Shown: one piece after another, positions 26,201-41,200 of the stretch
Layout: each line of letters starts with the position of its first letter
Position numbering within the stretch: the stretch's first letter is position 1
Origin: Hymenolepis diminuta
Lineage: Eukaryota > Platyhelminthes > Cestoda > Cyclophyllidea > Hymenolepididae
DNA: 64,000 bases
Reading direction: 5' to 3'
Assembly (NCBI GenBank): GCA_900708905.1
Contig: CAADRB010000026.1
Span: 767,376 to 831,375 of the forward strand
Notes under the pieces: model-generated
Database searches by the model: none
What the model saw: the letters and a program-made list of their open reading frames with translations, nothing else
Told to the model about the DNA's origin: nothing
Program-made: the position numbers and the translations under genes

Positions 26201-29200
26201 GTATCTAAAAGAGCCCCCCAGACTTCATTCCTCGTGTATCAGCTCATCTATCATAGGGTGTCCAATTCATCAATGCTGCAAGAATGATAGACTGTCAATC
26301 TCTTAACCCAAAGGTGTTTATTAACGGTTATTAAAAGGTGAAGGTCTTTTTTCTAGGCTTGGACCAATCATTAGAACCTAGGTGTCGATAGTGACAACTC
26401 AGACCTGGCCATCACGCTTTTGTAATTCTAGTGGGGAATTTTATGTCTTATCCTCTTACCAGATATCGATTATGTCGCGTGTAACTGACTGTTTGTATCT
26501 CAGCGTGTCATCTCTGCTTTTATAATGGCATGAGGTGATTGGAATAGTTGCGTAGAATTTAATGCTGTTGTCGGATAGCACTAATATATGCAACTATTTT
26601 GTTCGTTTCTCGCACTTTTGGCACAACTTTATTTGTTAATATTGTTTCCTTTAAAAACAAAAGTGCATTTGCTTAAAGGAGTGAATGTTTGATTCTTCTT
26701 TTAAAAATGACTAAAATATTCATTTTTACTGCTTATACTCAACAGCTTCCTCTTGGTGTTAGATTTTGTCCTCTTATTTTATTTGCACGGATGTGTAGTT
26801 ATTACACTTGGATTCTTGCAGATATGCTGGCTAGCATACGGTAAAGGGATAACTTGTGTGTTCTCTTGTGCGTAATGAATATATGCTAATTAGGTCTCTG
26901 TTTTTATGATCCTTCAGTTAAATATCTGTGCATATAACCCAAATACCTTGATATTCGAACGAATTTCTCACAGATCCTCATTTTAATTTTATCTAACCCT
27001 TTTCGATCCCAAATTAAGTTAATTGTTCATAAAGGGTATATCTTATCATTCGAGGTAGTGAGTGTTACTCGATAATCACCTTCGACATGCATTTAATTCC
27101 TCATTATTTACCTAGACCACTGAACCTTCTTCCTTTTATAATGTACTTTCAACGGTTCTATTAAGTTACTTTTGTAAAGCCATTGGGCTGGTATCCATTC
27201 ATATAGTGAAAGAAGCTACGGTATCGTTTACTTTCCATCACTAGTCGCAGGTTTTAACTTATGTCTACGATTCTAAATACGGCACTGAGAGTAATATCAT
27301 CATCGGATCGATTAAGCTTAATCTGAGACCAAAGAATTGAAAAATATTTTTAAATGCACTATTTTCGTTCATGGGAGCATATATCAAGTGCAGCTATTGT
27401 CCGGTAATCTTGAAGCTAATCTTCAACGGATACTACCGACAAAAAATATCTTAAGCCAAGTGGGCTCCGAGAAAAAGAGACACTAGTAGCGTCTAAAAAT
27501 CTTCACTATTAGAACTATATTCTCAGATTTCACTTCCCTCTTTGCTGAATAAATGTGACATTGGTACAGTGCCTTTCATGTTCAACTCTTATTTGAGGCG
27601 AACATTAACTCATCATTAGCTTAACAAACAGAAATAATATAGACACTGAGTCTATTTTTTTTATCTGTTTGATCAAGTATTACTAAAATTTTCATTTAGA
27701 TATAGAATTTCAATATCTTCTAAACCCCCCGACACTATTTAGTTTCATCTTAATTTCATGCTTACCGTTTGTTGTGCCTTGTCACCTGTCATTCACATAT
27801 GTATGAATGAATTTTTGGCAATGATTGTCAAATCAATTAACACTATAGAGTTGCCTTATTGCAATCAGTAGTTAAATAAAATTACTATTATTTAAAATAT
27901 AATCACAATGCTAGGTGTTTAAATCGGACTTATTTCTGTATGCAATGCAAGTGAATTACCATCTCATTTGAATGCAAATCGTCGTATTTTCAGTGTTTGA
28001 TTGTTTATTAGTCATCTGGATTCGTTGCTTATAAATCAGGATGAATTCATCAATCTGCTTGTAACTAAACGTCTATATTTCCTTTTTTCCTCTCATTAAG
28101 GCATTATTGAGATCCTGAAAAATGTAAATTTCATCGTTTATTCTTTATAGATGAATTTCTCCTTCAAAATGTTTGACGTTTGTATAACTTCTATTAAATA
28201 ATTATATTATAAAGTTGGAATCTGAGAAAACTTAACACGGGGATTTAATAAAATTTGATTTGTACCTTCATATGAAACCCATCGTGACTCCGTTATATAA
28301 TCTATGGCCTTGAGTTTTGTGTGGCATTTCTTGACGGTCTTCGCACCGATGTGAGTTTACACGCCTTTTATTTTCCACCATTTTTGCACTCAAACGTCCG
28401 GTTTTCGATCTTTACAATATACAGATAATTTAGCACATTCCTTATCACTTTAACACTGAATTGTTCCTTACTGGTTTGAAATTCCATTGTCTGATTTAAG
28501 TAAAACAGATGTGAATTTTCTGATGTCTAAAAGTGTCATAGCCAAATTCAATAGCGTATTTCATTTTTCACATGATTAGTTGACGAAAATCATATTTTAT
28601 AGTCGAAATTGCATGCCCAAATAAGTAACTACATCTGTATGTTTTACTCCAGATTTAAATAGTATGAGTCAGGTTTTTGCTCTTCCTGTCGTTAAAAGTA
28701 CATATCAAATTGCATATAATTCTAGTTACAGGAGTATTCGCTTGGTATGCTTTCTCTTTTGTAAATCCTCCCCAGTTTATTGCATCACTTGCGGCTTCCG
28801 GGATTTTGCACAGCAGAGACTATATTAAAAGGATCACACCTTAAATAATACGCCGAAAATATAAAGATTTTGATCACTTATATATAGCATCGATTGCTAT
28901 GTCAAGTCTTTGCCGTCGTTTAAGCAGAACATGATTCTCATATAGCCGAGGAATTTTACCATTTCAAGTGATTTTCCTATCATCGGCTGCACTCTCCACT
29001 GTCTAGACAGAACATAACTCATCAGCCTATTCGTCTTCAGGTGTCCGAAGAATGCTTCTACTACCATCTACTTGCATCATCCGATTCTCTCACTGATGAT
29101 ATCTCCTTACCATCAAGCTCACTCCTCAGCATAGTGAGCAGATGTTTTGGTTGGTAGTTTGTTCTTTCGTTTATTGGCTTTACTCATATATCAATGTTGT

Positions 29201-32200
29201 GCTTAGACCAACGATATAACTAATTCCAGACAACGAGTAAGATAGCATTATTGCCTCATTTCTATTTTGTTCGTTTGTTTTCACGTTTATTTAGTTACAT
29301 CAGTTTGTTTGTTTATTTAGGCATCTGATTCTAATTTCAACTTGTATCGCATTCTGATTTTCTATTGTAGTCGGTGGGTCAACAGACAGATATGTCGTTG
29401 TTGTGTGCAAACTGCTCATCAGACTCTGTAAATACCCATTCTGGTTTGGTACCTCTTCAGGAGGTAAGCTATTAATGCCTTCGATCTCCGTACCGATTGA
29501 CCCTTTATCGCTTTTTCCTTCGCCCTTTTTAGGTGAGTCCCTCTGCATTGGGTGTACATATGCTCTCTCCTGCATCTACACTTCAAGAACTCAATGTCGA
29601 TTTCTCGGAATCAACTGCAAGACAAGGTATGGCTTCCCTTAATAACGTACTGTAACTGTTATTTGATTTTAGTAGGTATTTAGTAGTGATTTCGGCTGTT
29701 TGTATTATAAAGATTTGCTAATGACACGGCTTATAGTTTGGGCAGTTCGGATATTCCATTTAAGGATCATTTGATAGGTCTCAATAACACGTATTTCAGT
29801 ATTTATTCAGTAGTATGTGCCAAATATGTTTTCGCATTAGCGTTCAAGGTTTGCATTCTTAATTAACTTATCTCGTGTAAGCTCGGTCAACCTTCTCGCA
29901 CTGACTTCTCATTTAATAAATCGGCTAATTTTTAGGCCATTTCAGTGGCGAATAAAGTAATATAAACTGAATGAATTTGGCATAGCAATTCTCAATTAAG
30001 TAATCTAAATTTCATTTGCGTCATAAATAGAAATAAAGCCTCTGTTTTATAACGAAAGTAATCGTTTGGTAATAAGATATTTTAACCCATTTCTATTGAG
30101 AGAGAAGAGAAAATAGCATAATAGCATTTCCCGGTTTTTAAGGCAACCCATTTTTCAGTCCTGCGTTGCTTTTTGTGTTAGAAAGGGTAGAAAGCTTTTA
30201 ACAAACCAAATTACAGTCTGGACTGGTTTACGTTTTTCGTAAATATTCCGAGACAACACTTCAAATTAAGACATCGATTACACCTCTTTGAGTTTTTTTC
30301 CAAATCGGTTGCCGTTAAGCTTTCAGTCTTCAAACAGTCGCCGGGTAAAAACAATTGCCTATAATTATCCTGATTCATTTTTTAACGTGAAATTGTCAAT
30401 GATTTTAATAGTTAAATAAATGAACAAACTTTGATAAACCACAGTTCTCGTGCTAACTTTTGACAATGGGGTGCCACAATTTAACCTGAGAATAAAAATA
30501 GGGTGGCTGAGAAGCAAATATTCATTTTAAAAATCAGAAAATTCATATGTCAATTAGTTTTTAAAAGGATGTGTTATGGACATGCAATACTTTGAGTTTC
30601 ATTTGAAATTTGATTTATGTATTTAATTGCACCACTGGTGTATGCAACCTGGCGGTTAATATCAGACTAGTCTAATGAGTATTTCGCAGTTAAAGGTCGT
30701 ATGTGCATATTCGCCTATTAACTATGCACTTGTGGAGCACACTTTTATCAACGTGCACCTGGAGATTCAAATTAATATTTTTGAAAGTTGAGTGGCTAGC
30801 CAATTGTCCTTTAACTTTAACAATTTCTGCCAAGAAACTTGATAAACTAAAGGTGAGATTTGGATGGTAAACGTTGTGTAGAGAAGAAGTGGGTTATGTA
30901 AAATTTGGGTCATTTCATTCAAACCTAGGACTAATATTTGCAGTCGTGAGATTGCACAAATATTAATGTCAAACTGCTTGGAAATCAGTTGGAAGAACTT
31001 CAAAATTGCGTTTGATAAACTGCAAGGAAAACAGTAAAAGGGTTGATGTTATATTTTATTATAAGTCGCTAAGGTCTATAATTTAAGTCTAGCGCTTTTC
31101 TCCTCTTGACAATGCTATTAAGGATAGAGTAGTTTCCATAGTTTGAATCCTATCATTACGTATTTTCAGACGAATTATGAGTGTTAAATCGTAAATAATA
31201 TGCAAATCATGTGCGAAGGGAACGTCTAGGACAAATAATTTGTCGCTAATGTTAATGTAAACAACACGCTTCGCTGTAGTGGTAGTTACGCCCCATGTAA
31301 TTGTTTTGGTGTCTATTTATTGTTTGTTTGGGGAAGCGTGTATGTCAATTTAAAATCAGGCCTTAAGTAGAATTGATTTATTTAGCGTTATTCATTCTCT
31401 GGTTGAGGAACGATCTGTTGCACCTTGTGTTAATGGTTCTCTCAACCGTATACGCGTTCATTATGCGTGTTACTGATAGCAAATGGAACTGGAGGGCTGA
31501 TACTGAAGAAATTTAGTACCCACGGCAGTGCAAAACATGTAGAATAGCCAGGTGCTCTAGTAAGGAATGAAAGGGAGGGGGTCGAAAAAGGATATTTAAT
31601 GAAGTCAAGATGTGAAGAAACTTTACTTGAGTGATTTACTTTCTCACAAGAGGTATAATTCATATCCGAAGGTTGCAAGCTCCAGTTCCGTGATTCGATC
31701 CAAGGGTTTCTAGGTGAGCTTTTTGTTCACGATATTCAGAACTTGTTGAGCAGATTAACTGAATGGTTGATCACGCTGTTTAGATGCATTTGTATCTTCT
31801 TAAAGGTAAGTGAGATTATTAAGGGTATTTTAGTGAATGGGTTATTAATATTGCCCTTTATAAGACAAAAGTGTCTCTTAAACATGAGAAGGTATAAGAA
31901 GGATGATTCAAAGTGGGGTTTTACATATGCATTTTGCATATGCATCTTCTAAGTCAGATATGCACACCAGATCATCTGTATCATGGACGCCCTAGACAAT
32001 GTGTCTTATCACATCTACTCAACTTACTCATTTTCTACCGTTTTACGGTTAATTAACCTTATTCTATCAACTGGAGCCAATGCTTCACCAGGGTATCTCC
32101 GAGTCTTCATAAAATTTACTCCTTCCATTTTTAGGTTCGGGTTTAGAGCTCGTCGAGTCAGCCTGCTCTCCTATTCCCGACCTCACACCAAAGGTATTTT

Positions 32201-35200
32201 CGATAATGTTAAGTTACAAAATTTCACTTACTTTATAATTCTTAAAATGTAAAGACGAAAATTAACAATATGGTAAGCATTGAGGATTTATCTGCAATTC
32301 TGTGACAAAGTATTTCATTTTATTATTAAGGTATCATAAATTATATTGCTCATACCCAATCCGAAAGGTAAGGTTTCTAAACACAACCCCATATCCAAAT
32401 CTCTTGCAAAGTTTTACAAACTGTAATTTTTGGTTTCTTTGTCGCTCTAAGTTTGGGACGAGTAGCAGCTGAATGGCGGTCAAACGGATAATAAAAGTTA
32501 GGAACCCTTTTTAATTTTAATGCAATTTATTCTTTTAGGATTCGCACAGATAATATTCTCTGACGGCATGTCTAAACAGTTTAATGAAACTCGAGCAAAG
32601 GACTGAATGTCCCTAACCTCAACAGTTTATTTCTCGAGTTGACAATTTTAGCAGAGTGGCGTTTATTATCTCAGTCTTGATATCTAATGAAAAAGATCAT
32701 CACGGTAACCGTGCAAAAATCGTTTGTAGGATTTGGAAGTGAACACATGCCGAGCGGTCCCTAAAGATGTAATAAAAATCACGAGTACTTATTGTAGCGT
32801 ATTTGGGCCCTTCATGCTTTAATTTTTACATACGAGGTCAAGCTAAGGCTATAGAGTAACCTCGTCGTGTAAATGTCAGAAAATAGACCTTAAAAATCTT
32901 GTTTGTGGGAAGAAATTTATGGGAAGCAATTCTGTGTTTCGGCGGCACAGTGGTTAACGTGCTCGTCTACGAGGTCTGAGATCATGAGTTCAATGCTCAT
33001 CGGCGCAAATCTTGTAAGCAGATTAGGCAATTGTACTAATTCAGTTTGACTAATGGGGTGAATAAAAGGATTTCTCATCAGTAGGGCTCTACAATTCTAC
33101 TTCTCTATCCAAGACATGCTTTCCTAAATTGGTTTGGGAATTTAACTTATTGAAGCTATTGTCGATCAGAAGAGTGAATGCTTGAAGTGTCACGAGCTTG
33201 TTAAAGTTATCAAATTTTTAGGAACTAGTGAACAGAACCTGGTCGGGGAAGTTAGATTATAGCTAGTAGCTTCCAAAGGTGTAGAACACAGAGTTGCGTA
33301 GGCCAAAGAATATTGAATAAACTACGATGAGGACCCGAAGGAAAGAGATAATGCGAAGCGTATGAGCAGATAGGTGACAAAAGTGCGTGTGAGTGGAAAT
33401 ACAAAAACAGTTTATATGAGAAGTCGTTTTTGCAAGGACGCGCGTGAGGATATGAATGCAGTGTACTTTTGATGAAACGGGTCAACAATGGCAAATTGAT
33501 AACATGACAGGTAGAGGTTTGAGCCATAAAGACATTCCTGAGGTTTCATGGGCAATGTGATTAAATAATAATTTTTGAAACGCAGAGACAATCATCCTTC
33601 AAACTTTATTTAAATAAAACTTTGATGGTCTAGAATGCGGGATATTGTGGTACTTTTTGGGTTACTTGGGTGGACTCCATTTGCAATTTTATATTTAAAT
33701 TTGTCACTATCAAAACCGTGCAAGAATGTTTCTATGATTGATGTGATAGAGGTACGCCTAAAGAACTTTTAACATTGTAATAAAATCTTCGTGTGGGTAA
33801 TACCTGATTTCCCAGGTAGGCTGATCGGCCAGTTGATCTTTGGGGGGAGGTTAACGTGTTTTACCTCGCCACATGTTTGGTCCCTTTATGAATTTATTTT
33901 TACACACATAAGGTCGAGTTAAGACCATGTGGTAATTTCGCAGTAAAAATTTTCGGAAATTAAACTGCAAAATGCAATCAAAGAGAGGCTAAGATCTTAC
34001 GCAGGAATATATGTAGATTTTTTACCTTGTTGAACGTTCGTGGGAAGAGAGGGAGTAGTTATAAATAATCATGGGAACACAAGGTAATTTAACTGTATCG
34101 TTTACGTAATAACTTACGTCTTTTTATTTTACAATTTTCTTTAGAGCAAAGACGCTTCCGCCGAGTGTCATTTAACCACTGAAGCGTGAGTTTTCCGCTA
34201 CATTCTTATCTGCTGCTGAATTGACCATTATTAATTATACCTATTTTCCTAAAAAGTCTTCGGGAGAAAAACCGAGAACTCTCTGATTCGCTCACTGGAG
34301 CAGCTGGCATTTGCGCTGACATATTGAGACGTTTATCTACTCTTCGGTCAGATGTACCTTTGCATTCCACTGATAGTACGTTATTTAATGACATTCTACT
34401 TATATTAAAATAAGTAGAAGAGTCTTCATTCGATTATCTGGGTTACTTAAATTGAACCTTGGAATTTCATTGGTGGTTTTTCATAATTATTTAGATATAG
34501 ACGGCACCCTCAATAATGATGCGATAGATCTTAAATGTGAGTCTTCGAACTTTGACTTTTAGGAGCTTAAGTGCTTGCAGTTCTACTTTTAATATTTTAT
34601 TTATACTTTTTTACTATTACAGCAACTTTAAAAATGCTCGGTTCCGAAGTGGAGCGACTAGGCAGATCTTATGTTGAATTGGAGGCAAAACAAGGCGAGT
34701 GCTTCATATTACTTAAATACTTGAAAACACACATCGCGTACTTACATTTTAAGTTTATTATTTTAATGTCTACTGTTGCTTTTCAGTGGACGCTTTTTAG
34801 CCCAAGACTCATCTTTTGCTATTAAAAAATAAGATAGCATAATGAAGGGTTTGTTATGCTTTTAAGTGAGAAGCTCCAGCTGGACTGTTCTTTAGTGGAT
34901 TGGTTCAGCTTTCGGCTTCACATTCACATCTAATTCACATTGTGTAGTTAGATGCTTTCAAGAATTCTATCCATCCATTTTGAATTACTTGTTATTTTTA
35001 AATTTTGGTACTCATATAGGTTCGAAACGTATGTTGCAGGAGTTTGCCTTTAGATTAATTATATTGGTGTTTATCTATATATTTATTGAACAATCATCAA
35101 CGGATTTCGAGTAGTACTATTTTATGGTCTCGTCTAACTTTCCATCATACAAACCCTATATTTAGATGAAATTGTGACCCCTTTTGTCTCTCATAGGTGG

Positions 35201-38200
35201 CAATCTGTTTTCAGTAGTTGAATTGTTGAAACATGACTATCTATCCATTGTTATCATTTATCTTGAGAAAAGCTGTCCTTGTTAATGAATGGCTTTACGC
35301 TATCCCATATTCACTTAATATTAACCAAAGTGGATGATTGCTTCGATCGTATGTTGAATGTCAAACGTGTGTTTTTCGATTATAATTGTGTCCGCGAATG
35401 CTGTATCTGTTGTTGATTTTCTTTCCCATTGTGATTCATGAATTTAATAAATATCTAAATTTAATGATGAAACGACGTAATCTTTCTTTTTCTCTTCAGC
35501 CTCCCAACCGTCTTACATGGCGGAAATCACCAAACTGCGGGAGAAACTGGAGGAAGCTGAACGCATGATTGAAGCCAAATCTCCCTTTGATGCTCAATTG
35601 TGTAAGTGTTGCATTTGTTGTTCTAGGGCTACTGCTACTGTTTCATTCTGTATTTGCCGTAATTTCTCGCAGTTGTGTAACTCTCCTTTAAGCGTTAATG
35701 TGTCTGTCAATGTGCTCTTTTAGTGCTTACTTGCTAATAGTGATAGTAAATATGTCGATTTTCTCTCGCAAAACATTAAGTCGTTTAGGAGAGGGGCAAT
35801 AACATTACAGTGTTAACTTGGATAATTTATACTTTACGATTTTTAGCCATTTTAAATAGGTAGTTCAGTGTGAAGAGGGAGGACTTTAAGTACCTAATGC
35901 TGATTACTGACTTCATTTGTAGCTTTCTCACATTTTATTATGTTTTATTTGAGTTGATTGCAGGATTAGCATAATATTTTAATCACATCCACGTTCACAT
36001 TTACGTTTTATTAGTATTGAAGATAAAAAAATTTTCTCTTATCATATTTGTATGTTTTTGTTTTTTATTTTAAGTTCCAACTCATTAAAACCTTCTTGTT
36101 ATCAAAAACATGATATCCCTTAGGATAATATTAATTGACAGAGTTTTCATTCTTTGTATTAACTATTTGTGGAGTAAGTTCTAATTCATATGAATTTGGT
36201 TTAAAAATACGGTACACATTTGAAGCCATGAACTCGATTGGTAAATAGCTTATTTACTGCTGATACCAGAGGAAAAGCGAAAATTTGCTTAAATTCAACT
36301 TCAAGCTGGAGGAATCTGAGAAAAATACAGAAGAGATAATTTAGAGAATCGTAGAAGTTTTGCTTTATCTGGATTTGGGTTTCAATAGGCTGTATTATTT
36401 GTTAAAAAATAAAGTTTGATTCGTTGCAGGAAGATGTTCAGAAAATTTCGGAATTCAGGTCCCAAATTTCTGGGTAGAGTATCTCTACTCAAGGTTCGGC
36501 AAATTATCGTTGACTATTATTTGTTTGTAGAGTTCATGACTGACTGATCGCTAAATCGGATTTAAGAGTTGATCGTATATATTTCAGTAATCTATCGCTT
36601 TCAAAGAACAAATAGTTTACGTCTTCTAATCTATGGTCATATAAAGTTTTACGACTACTTTTCATCTAAGCAATTTGATGAGCTTTCGTCCATTTGAAGT
36701 GACTAATTAAATACTGGCTTGGTCTTTCTCCTGCCAACAAAAGTTTAATTCTACATAGTCTGAGTTCTTTATGGGACCCTACCTTGTAATTGATTCTAAA
36801 TTGAATAATCTTGAAGAAAGAGATATTTACAGAGTATGCATATTCACACAGACTATGGCAATTACAGTTCAATCCGAAATTCATTTCAGTATGAGAATCT
36901 GTGCTCAAGTGTTTCATTCGCTAAAAAGGAAAACCTGAAAATTGATCTGTGTATATCTAATTAGTATTAATGTGTCTGTTTAATGAATCCTTATCTTAAC
37001 CCTTTCATAGGCAGTTTTCACACACTAATTAGCTTGAAAAATAATAAAAATTCCTAATGTGAAATTTCGGGATCATTAACGCAATCTTTATTTTCAAAGG
37101 GAGTTTTAGGGTGGGTTCGTGTTCGATAAATGGAGATGATTCACCATTAAATGTTTATCTAGATGTTTTTGAAAACGAATCTGAAGATGAAGTTACTGTA
37201 AATACTGTATAAAAGAATGCTGATTGTAACTTGGTTGTGAAGTAATTAATATTACGGGGCTCTAAAGTAGCAGTAAGTTCCATTGTGTGTTACTTTAAAA
37301 GTCAGACCAAGTGAGGTTTAGTGCTATCCTCTTACAAATCTAATGATCCTAAAAGCTAACAGAGGGTACGCAATGTCCTTTCCCAAAATCAACATGCTAA
37401 GAGCTTTGTTGCAATACTGATGTAATAGATAATCGTAGGGAAACGAGGGAGGAGAAGATAAGAGTAGTAAAAGAACGTGAAAATCAAGACAAATTATCTT
37501 AACAATATTTCGTTGGAGATTTTGTTGCATATAATACCTTTACGTATTATCTGTACTTAGTGATCATGAATCGTTCCAGATACACTAACTATATATCACC
37601 ATCTGATCAAAGAATCGCAAATTCACCCAGAGTGATAATTTTACGCATTTATCAAGTACAAGTGTGTTCGAGACTGTCAGGCCATGCGACATGAATCATA
37701 CCTCATCTATTTGAAGTGAAAACGCTTGTTTGAGATTTCGGGTAGCTAAGGGTAGGGAGTTGGTAATTAGCATATTTGAATATCGGCTATAACTCGAGTA
37801 GTCATTCCTTTTCTTTATGGGCTTGTAACTCGCTATCTGATCGAGTTGGTAGACACAAAGGCCGCGGTTCTGATAATCAATTGTTAATGCTNNNNNNNNN
37901 NNNNNNNNNNNNNNNNNNNNNNNNNNNNNNNNNNNNNNNNNNNNNNNNNNNNNNNNNNNNNNNNNNNNNTAAATAACCTGTTCCACGTCCAGAAATTTGC
38001 GGAATCTCCGTCGGTCTTCTTCCAGCACTTATATCAAATTGGTGTCCAGCTTTCAAACTCTTGGGATCCTGGTTCGCTTCAGATCGAGGGCCACTCTCAT
38101 TGTTTCTTTGATGAAATCAAAAGCGTTTCTGGCGCTAATCTGCTTCAGTTTTTTCATCTCGTCTTTCCTTTCGACATTAATTTCATTTCAGCTAACGGTA

Positions 38201-41200
38201 CTTATTAACGCTCTTGGTGTTGACTAGCAGCTTAATCTGGTCACAAATTTCGTTTCAAAATACACATGCGGAGATATTTCTACTGAATTGTAATAAGAAG
38301 TAAATTGTGCAACGAAAAACTATAACTCTTGTTTGTGAAATATGTGGAGCATTCACAGAATGCATCAAAACGAAACTCAGGTGCGCTAATACGTAAGGCG
38401 GAAAGTGCGATCGGGATCTCGCACACATGTACTACAAATTTCATAAGTCAAGATCAAAGAAAAAGTTAATTAAAATATTGAATAAGTAAAGTATTCTTAC
38501 GTTTTGATGCGACTTCAAGCAAAGAGTTCGTTAATGCAAGTGTAGAGTGAAAGGTCACAAGGTCAATACCCACCGAGGCAAATCTAATGATGTGAATGGC
38601 CAACTGCATTGCTTAAGAGAAGCAGTAGGATGTGATCGGATTTAGGTTACTTTCTTTTTACTCGATTGAAATGTTTTGAACATTTCCCTTTATATGATTG
38701 GGAAATTCCCATAGGAAATACTAGAGTAAAAACGTTTCATACGTGTTGAATTGAACAAATGCAATCGTTAGCTAAGAATTTAATTTAAGCAGTGATAAAG
38801 CAACTGTTTCATCTTGGAGGATGGAGATGAAGGATGCTACTTTTGGTAATTATTCAATCAAGATGACATTCCCAACTTCTTTATCAAAATGTCAATTGGC
38901 TCTGACTGCCACTCACTTAATCCATCACTCAGTAATAAATGTATAAAACCCTAGAATTTAAACTACAGCAAATTTAAAGTTAACAGTCTTGCCAATCCTT
39001 AATTCAAAAGAGGATCCTTTGATTTTCCAAATTTGTTATCTATACGATTCCCCATTCACTCCATATGGGCACCATTAATAATATTTCATCTATCCGTTTC
39101 CTATCAAATGTTTGAATGCAATTATTTCTCTTCTCTGTTATTTCCTTTTTGTCAACATTAGATCCACTTTGATTGAGAGATTTCTCTCTGTTTTGTACAT
39201 CATTAATTATTAATATTGTTATCATGACAAGCTGTCTACTTAGTAGGTGGTTGATAGCCATGAGAAAATGCTGCTTTTACTAGGATCTCCCACGAAGTGT
39301 CAAGCCTTCGTTTACAGTTATGCCATTGATTAACGACAGAAGCCAATCTCATGCTGATTTATTGATCATTGTTTCTTATAGCATTAACGTCTTTAAGTAG
39401 TTTTGATGTGAAAGATCCATCTCTATAATGTTGAATTGTTCACTTTTACATAACGTGGTGGATACTAAACAATTTCGTTAAATGTAGTTAAACTTGTATG
39501 AATTTCCAGTTATTACCGATTCCTCATACAGTTAGTTCTTGATAGTCTCTGAATCGATCGAAAAGTAATCGTGTAATTATCAATCACAATCTTTGCGAAC
39601 AAATAGTTTCTGAATTTGTGGTGTTTAGATAACGTCACACTTTCTTGAAAAGTTAAACATCTGGAAAACTTTATAGAACATTACTTTTCAATAACTCCGC
39701 ATATTCACGTATTTGTCATTTAAATTCAAATTGTGGAATCCGTGTAATTATTCCACAGTCTTAGGAGAAACTTATGCCTCCGTCTCTCACATTATTGAAA
39801 TTTATTTTTCGAACTTGCCTTTTAAGTTTGCCCTTTTATTTTTTTTAAATTTAGAAATTTTGATGATGCTTCAAGGTCGCACTCTGTAGTTGTCGTGCGA
39901 CTTATAGACGTCGCGGTTTTCTTTTTGTCACGTTGTCTTCGTGACGCATTGCAAAGACCCCACAGAGTCTAGGTTCAGATTTATATATATTTGGGAAGAA
40001 ATTTTTCACCTAGTATATATTGCACACAATTGAACTTAAAATTAAAAATTCATTAAATTTTATACTCTTGTATTTGCATGCTAACCTTTTTAAAAGGACT
40101 CCGTTTAGTGCCGCTTAAATCCTTTATTTACCTGATTGGCTGACTGGCTGTTGGCCCCTAATTTAAGTTTGATTTCACCCTCGGCAATTAGTGATAAACA
40201 AATATCTAAGATAGTTTGCCACCCAAAATTCATTAACCTAGATAATTACTCTTATACACTCTTATCTAACAGAAGTTTTATATACGCTTTTTCCGTATTT
40301 AGCCACAAGATCCATACCTAAGTTAAGGCGATCTTTTTAAATTTTTTTGATAGCATAAAGCACATTACTTTACAACCATGAGATAAGTAATTTGCATGCG
40401 AATACGGTGTAATTAAGAAGTAAGTCATCATTTCAAAAATTAAATTAGTTTTACTATAAACGGAGCATGAAAAGGACGTACATAACGTGGAGTTCTGTTT
40501 AAAATCCACATAAGCCACATATGCATTCGTCTGTGGCTTCTTAAACTGTTTTGGACTCCATTATAAAACCTCTCACCTTATAACTACAGTTTGACTCGTT
40601 CTGGAGGTATTTACAGCAATTTATTTTTGTTTTACTTCCCTTTGACTCATTTAGATTTCATTGATTTGTGTTTCCTGTTCTGTTTTAAGTTGTATTAGTA
40701 AATTTGCTTTTCGTGTTTTCTGTATGACTTATTTCGCAGTGTTTTGTACTTAAATAAATTTGTAACTACGTAGCTATCTCGAGATGTCTTTTTTTAAGGC
40801 AGCTTAGCAATGACATTATTTAATTATCTGCGTTGCTACTAGACAGCTGTGCTTCATATTGGCTTTTTTGTTTTCGTTTCGCGAATCGGTCTTCAAAGTT
40901 TGAATTGAAATCACACATCTCCCACTCAACGTTTTTTTTCCACGCTTAATTGACATTTACGTATTTTTAAATTGAATAATAAAATGTAATAGAAAATATG
41001 CTTCCATTTTAGCATGCAATCAATATTAATTCCAATATACTTTCGTATACTCTGTAGCATTTGTTTGTATTAAAAAATAGTTCTCGTTGTCAGAAAACAG
41101 TGGAATCATATACGCATAATAGTATTTCTCAAGCCCATTGAGGGTGCGTTTTCCAATATGGAGAAAAGATATATTAGAGTCTCTTTAGTGAGGTATTCTT

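Larger units (their letters stand above)
24671..29040 (+). other. 4.4-kb intron, SINE-like copy and palindrome
   Basis: Donor TTG|GTACGT, acceptor CGTCTTCAG. Holds a SINE-like copy near 24840-25005 and the palindrome at 25680-25693. No other gene or RNA seen on either strand. Confidence 0.6.

Noticed and set aside
31442..31678. Antisense 78-codon ORF
   Set aside because: No family recognised, no splice context, inside an intron of the plus-strand gene.
32940..33012. tRNA gene
   Set aside because: A- and B-box-like motifs are present but no acceptor stem or anticodon arm closes, and related copies are diverged repeats.
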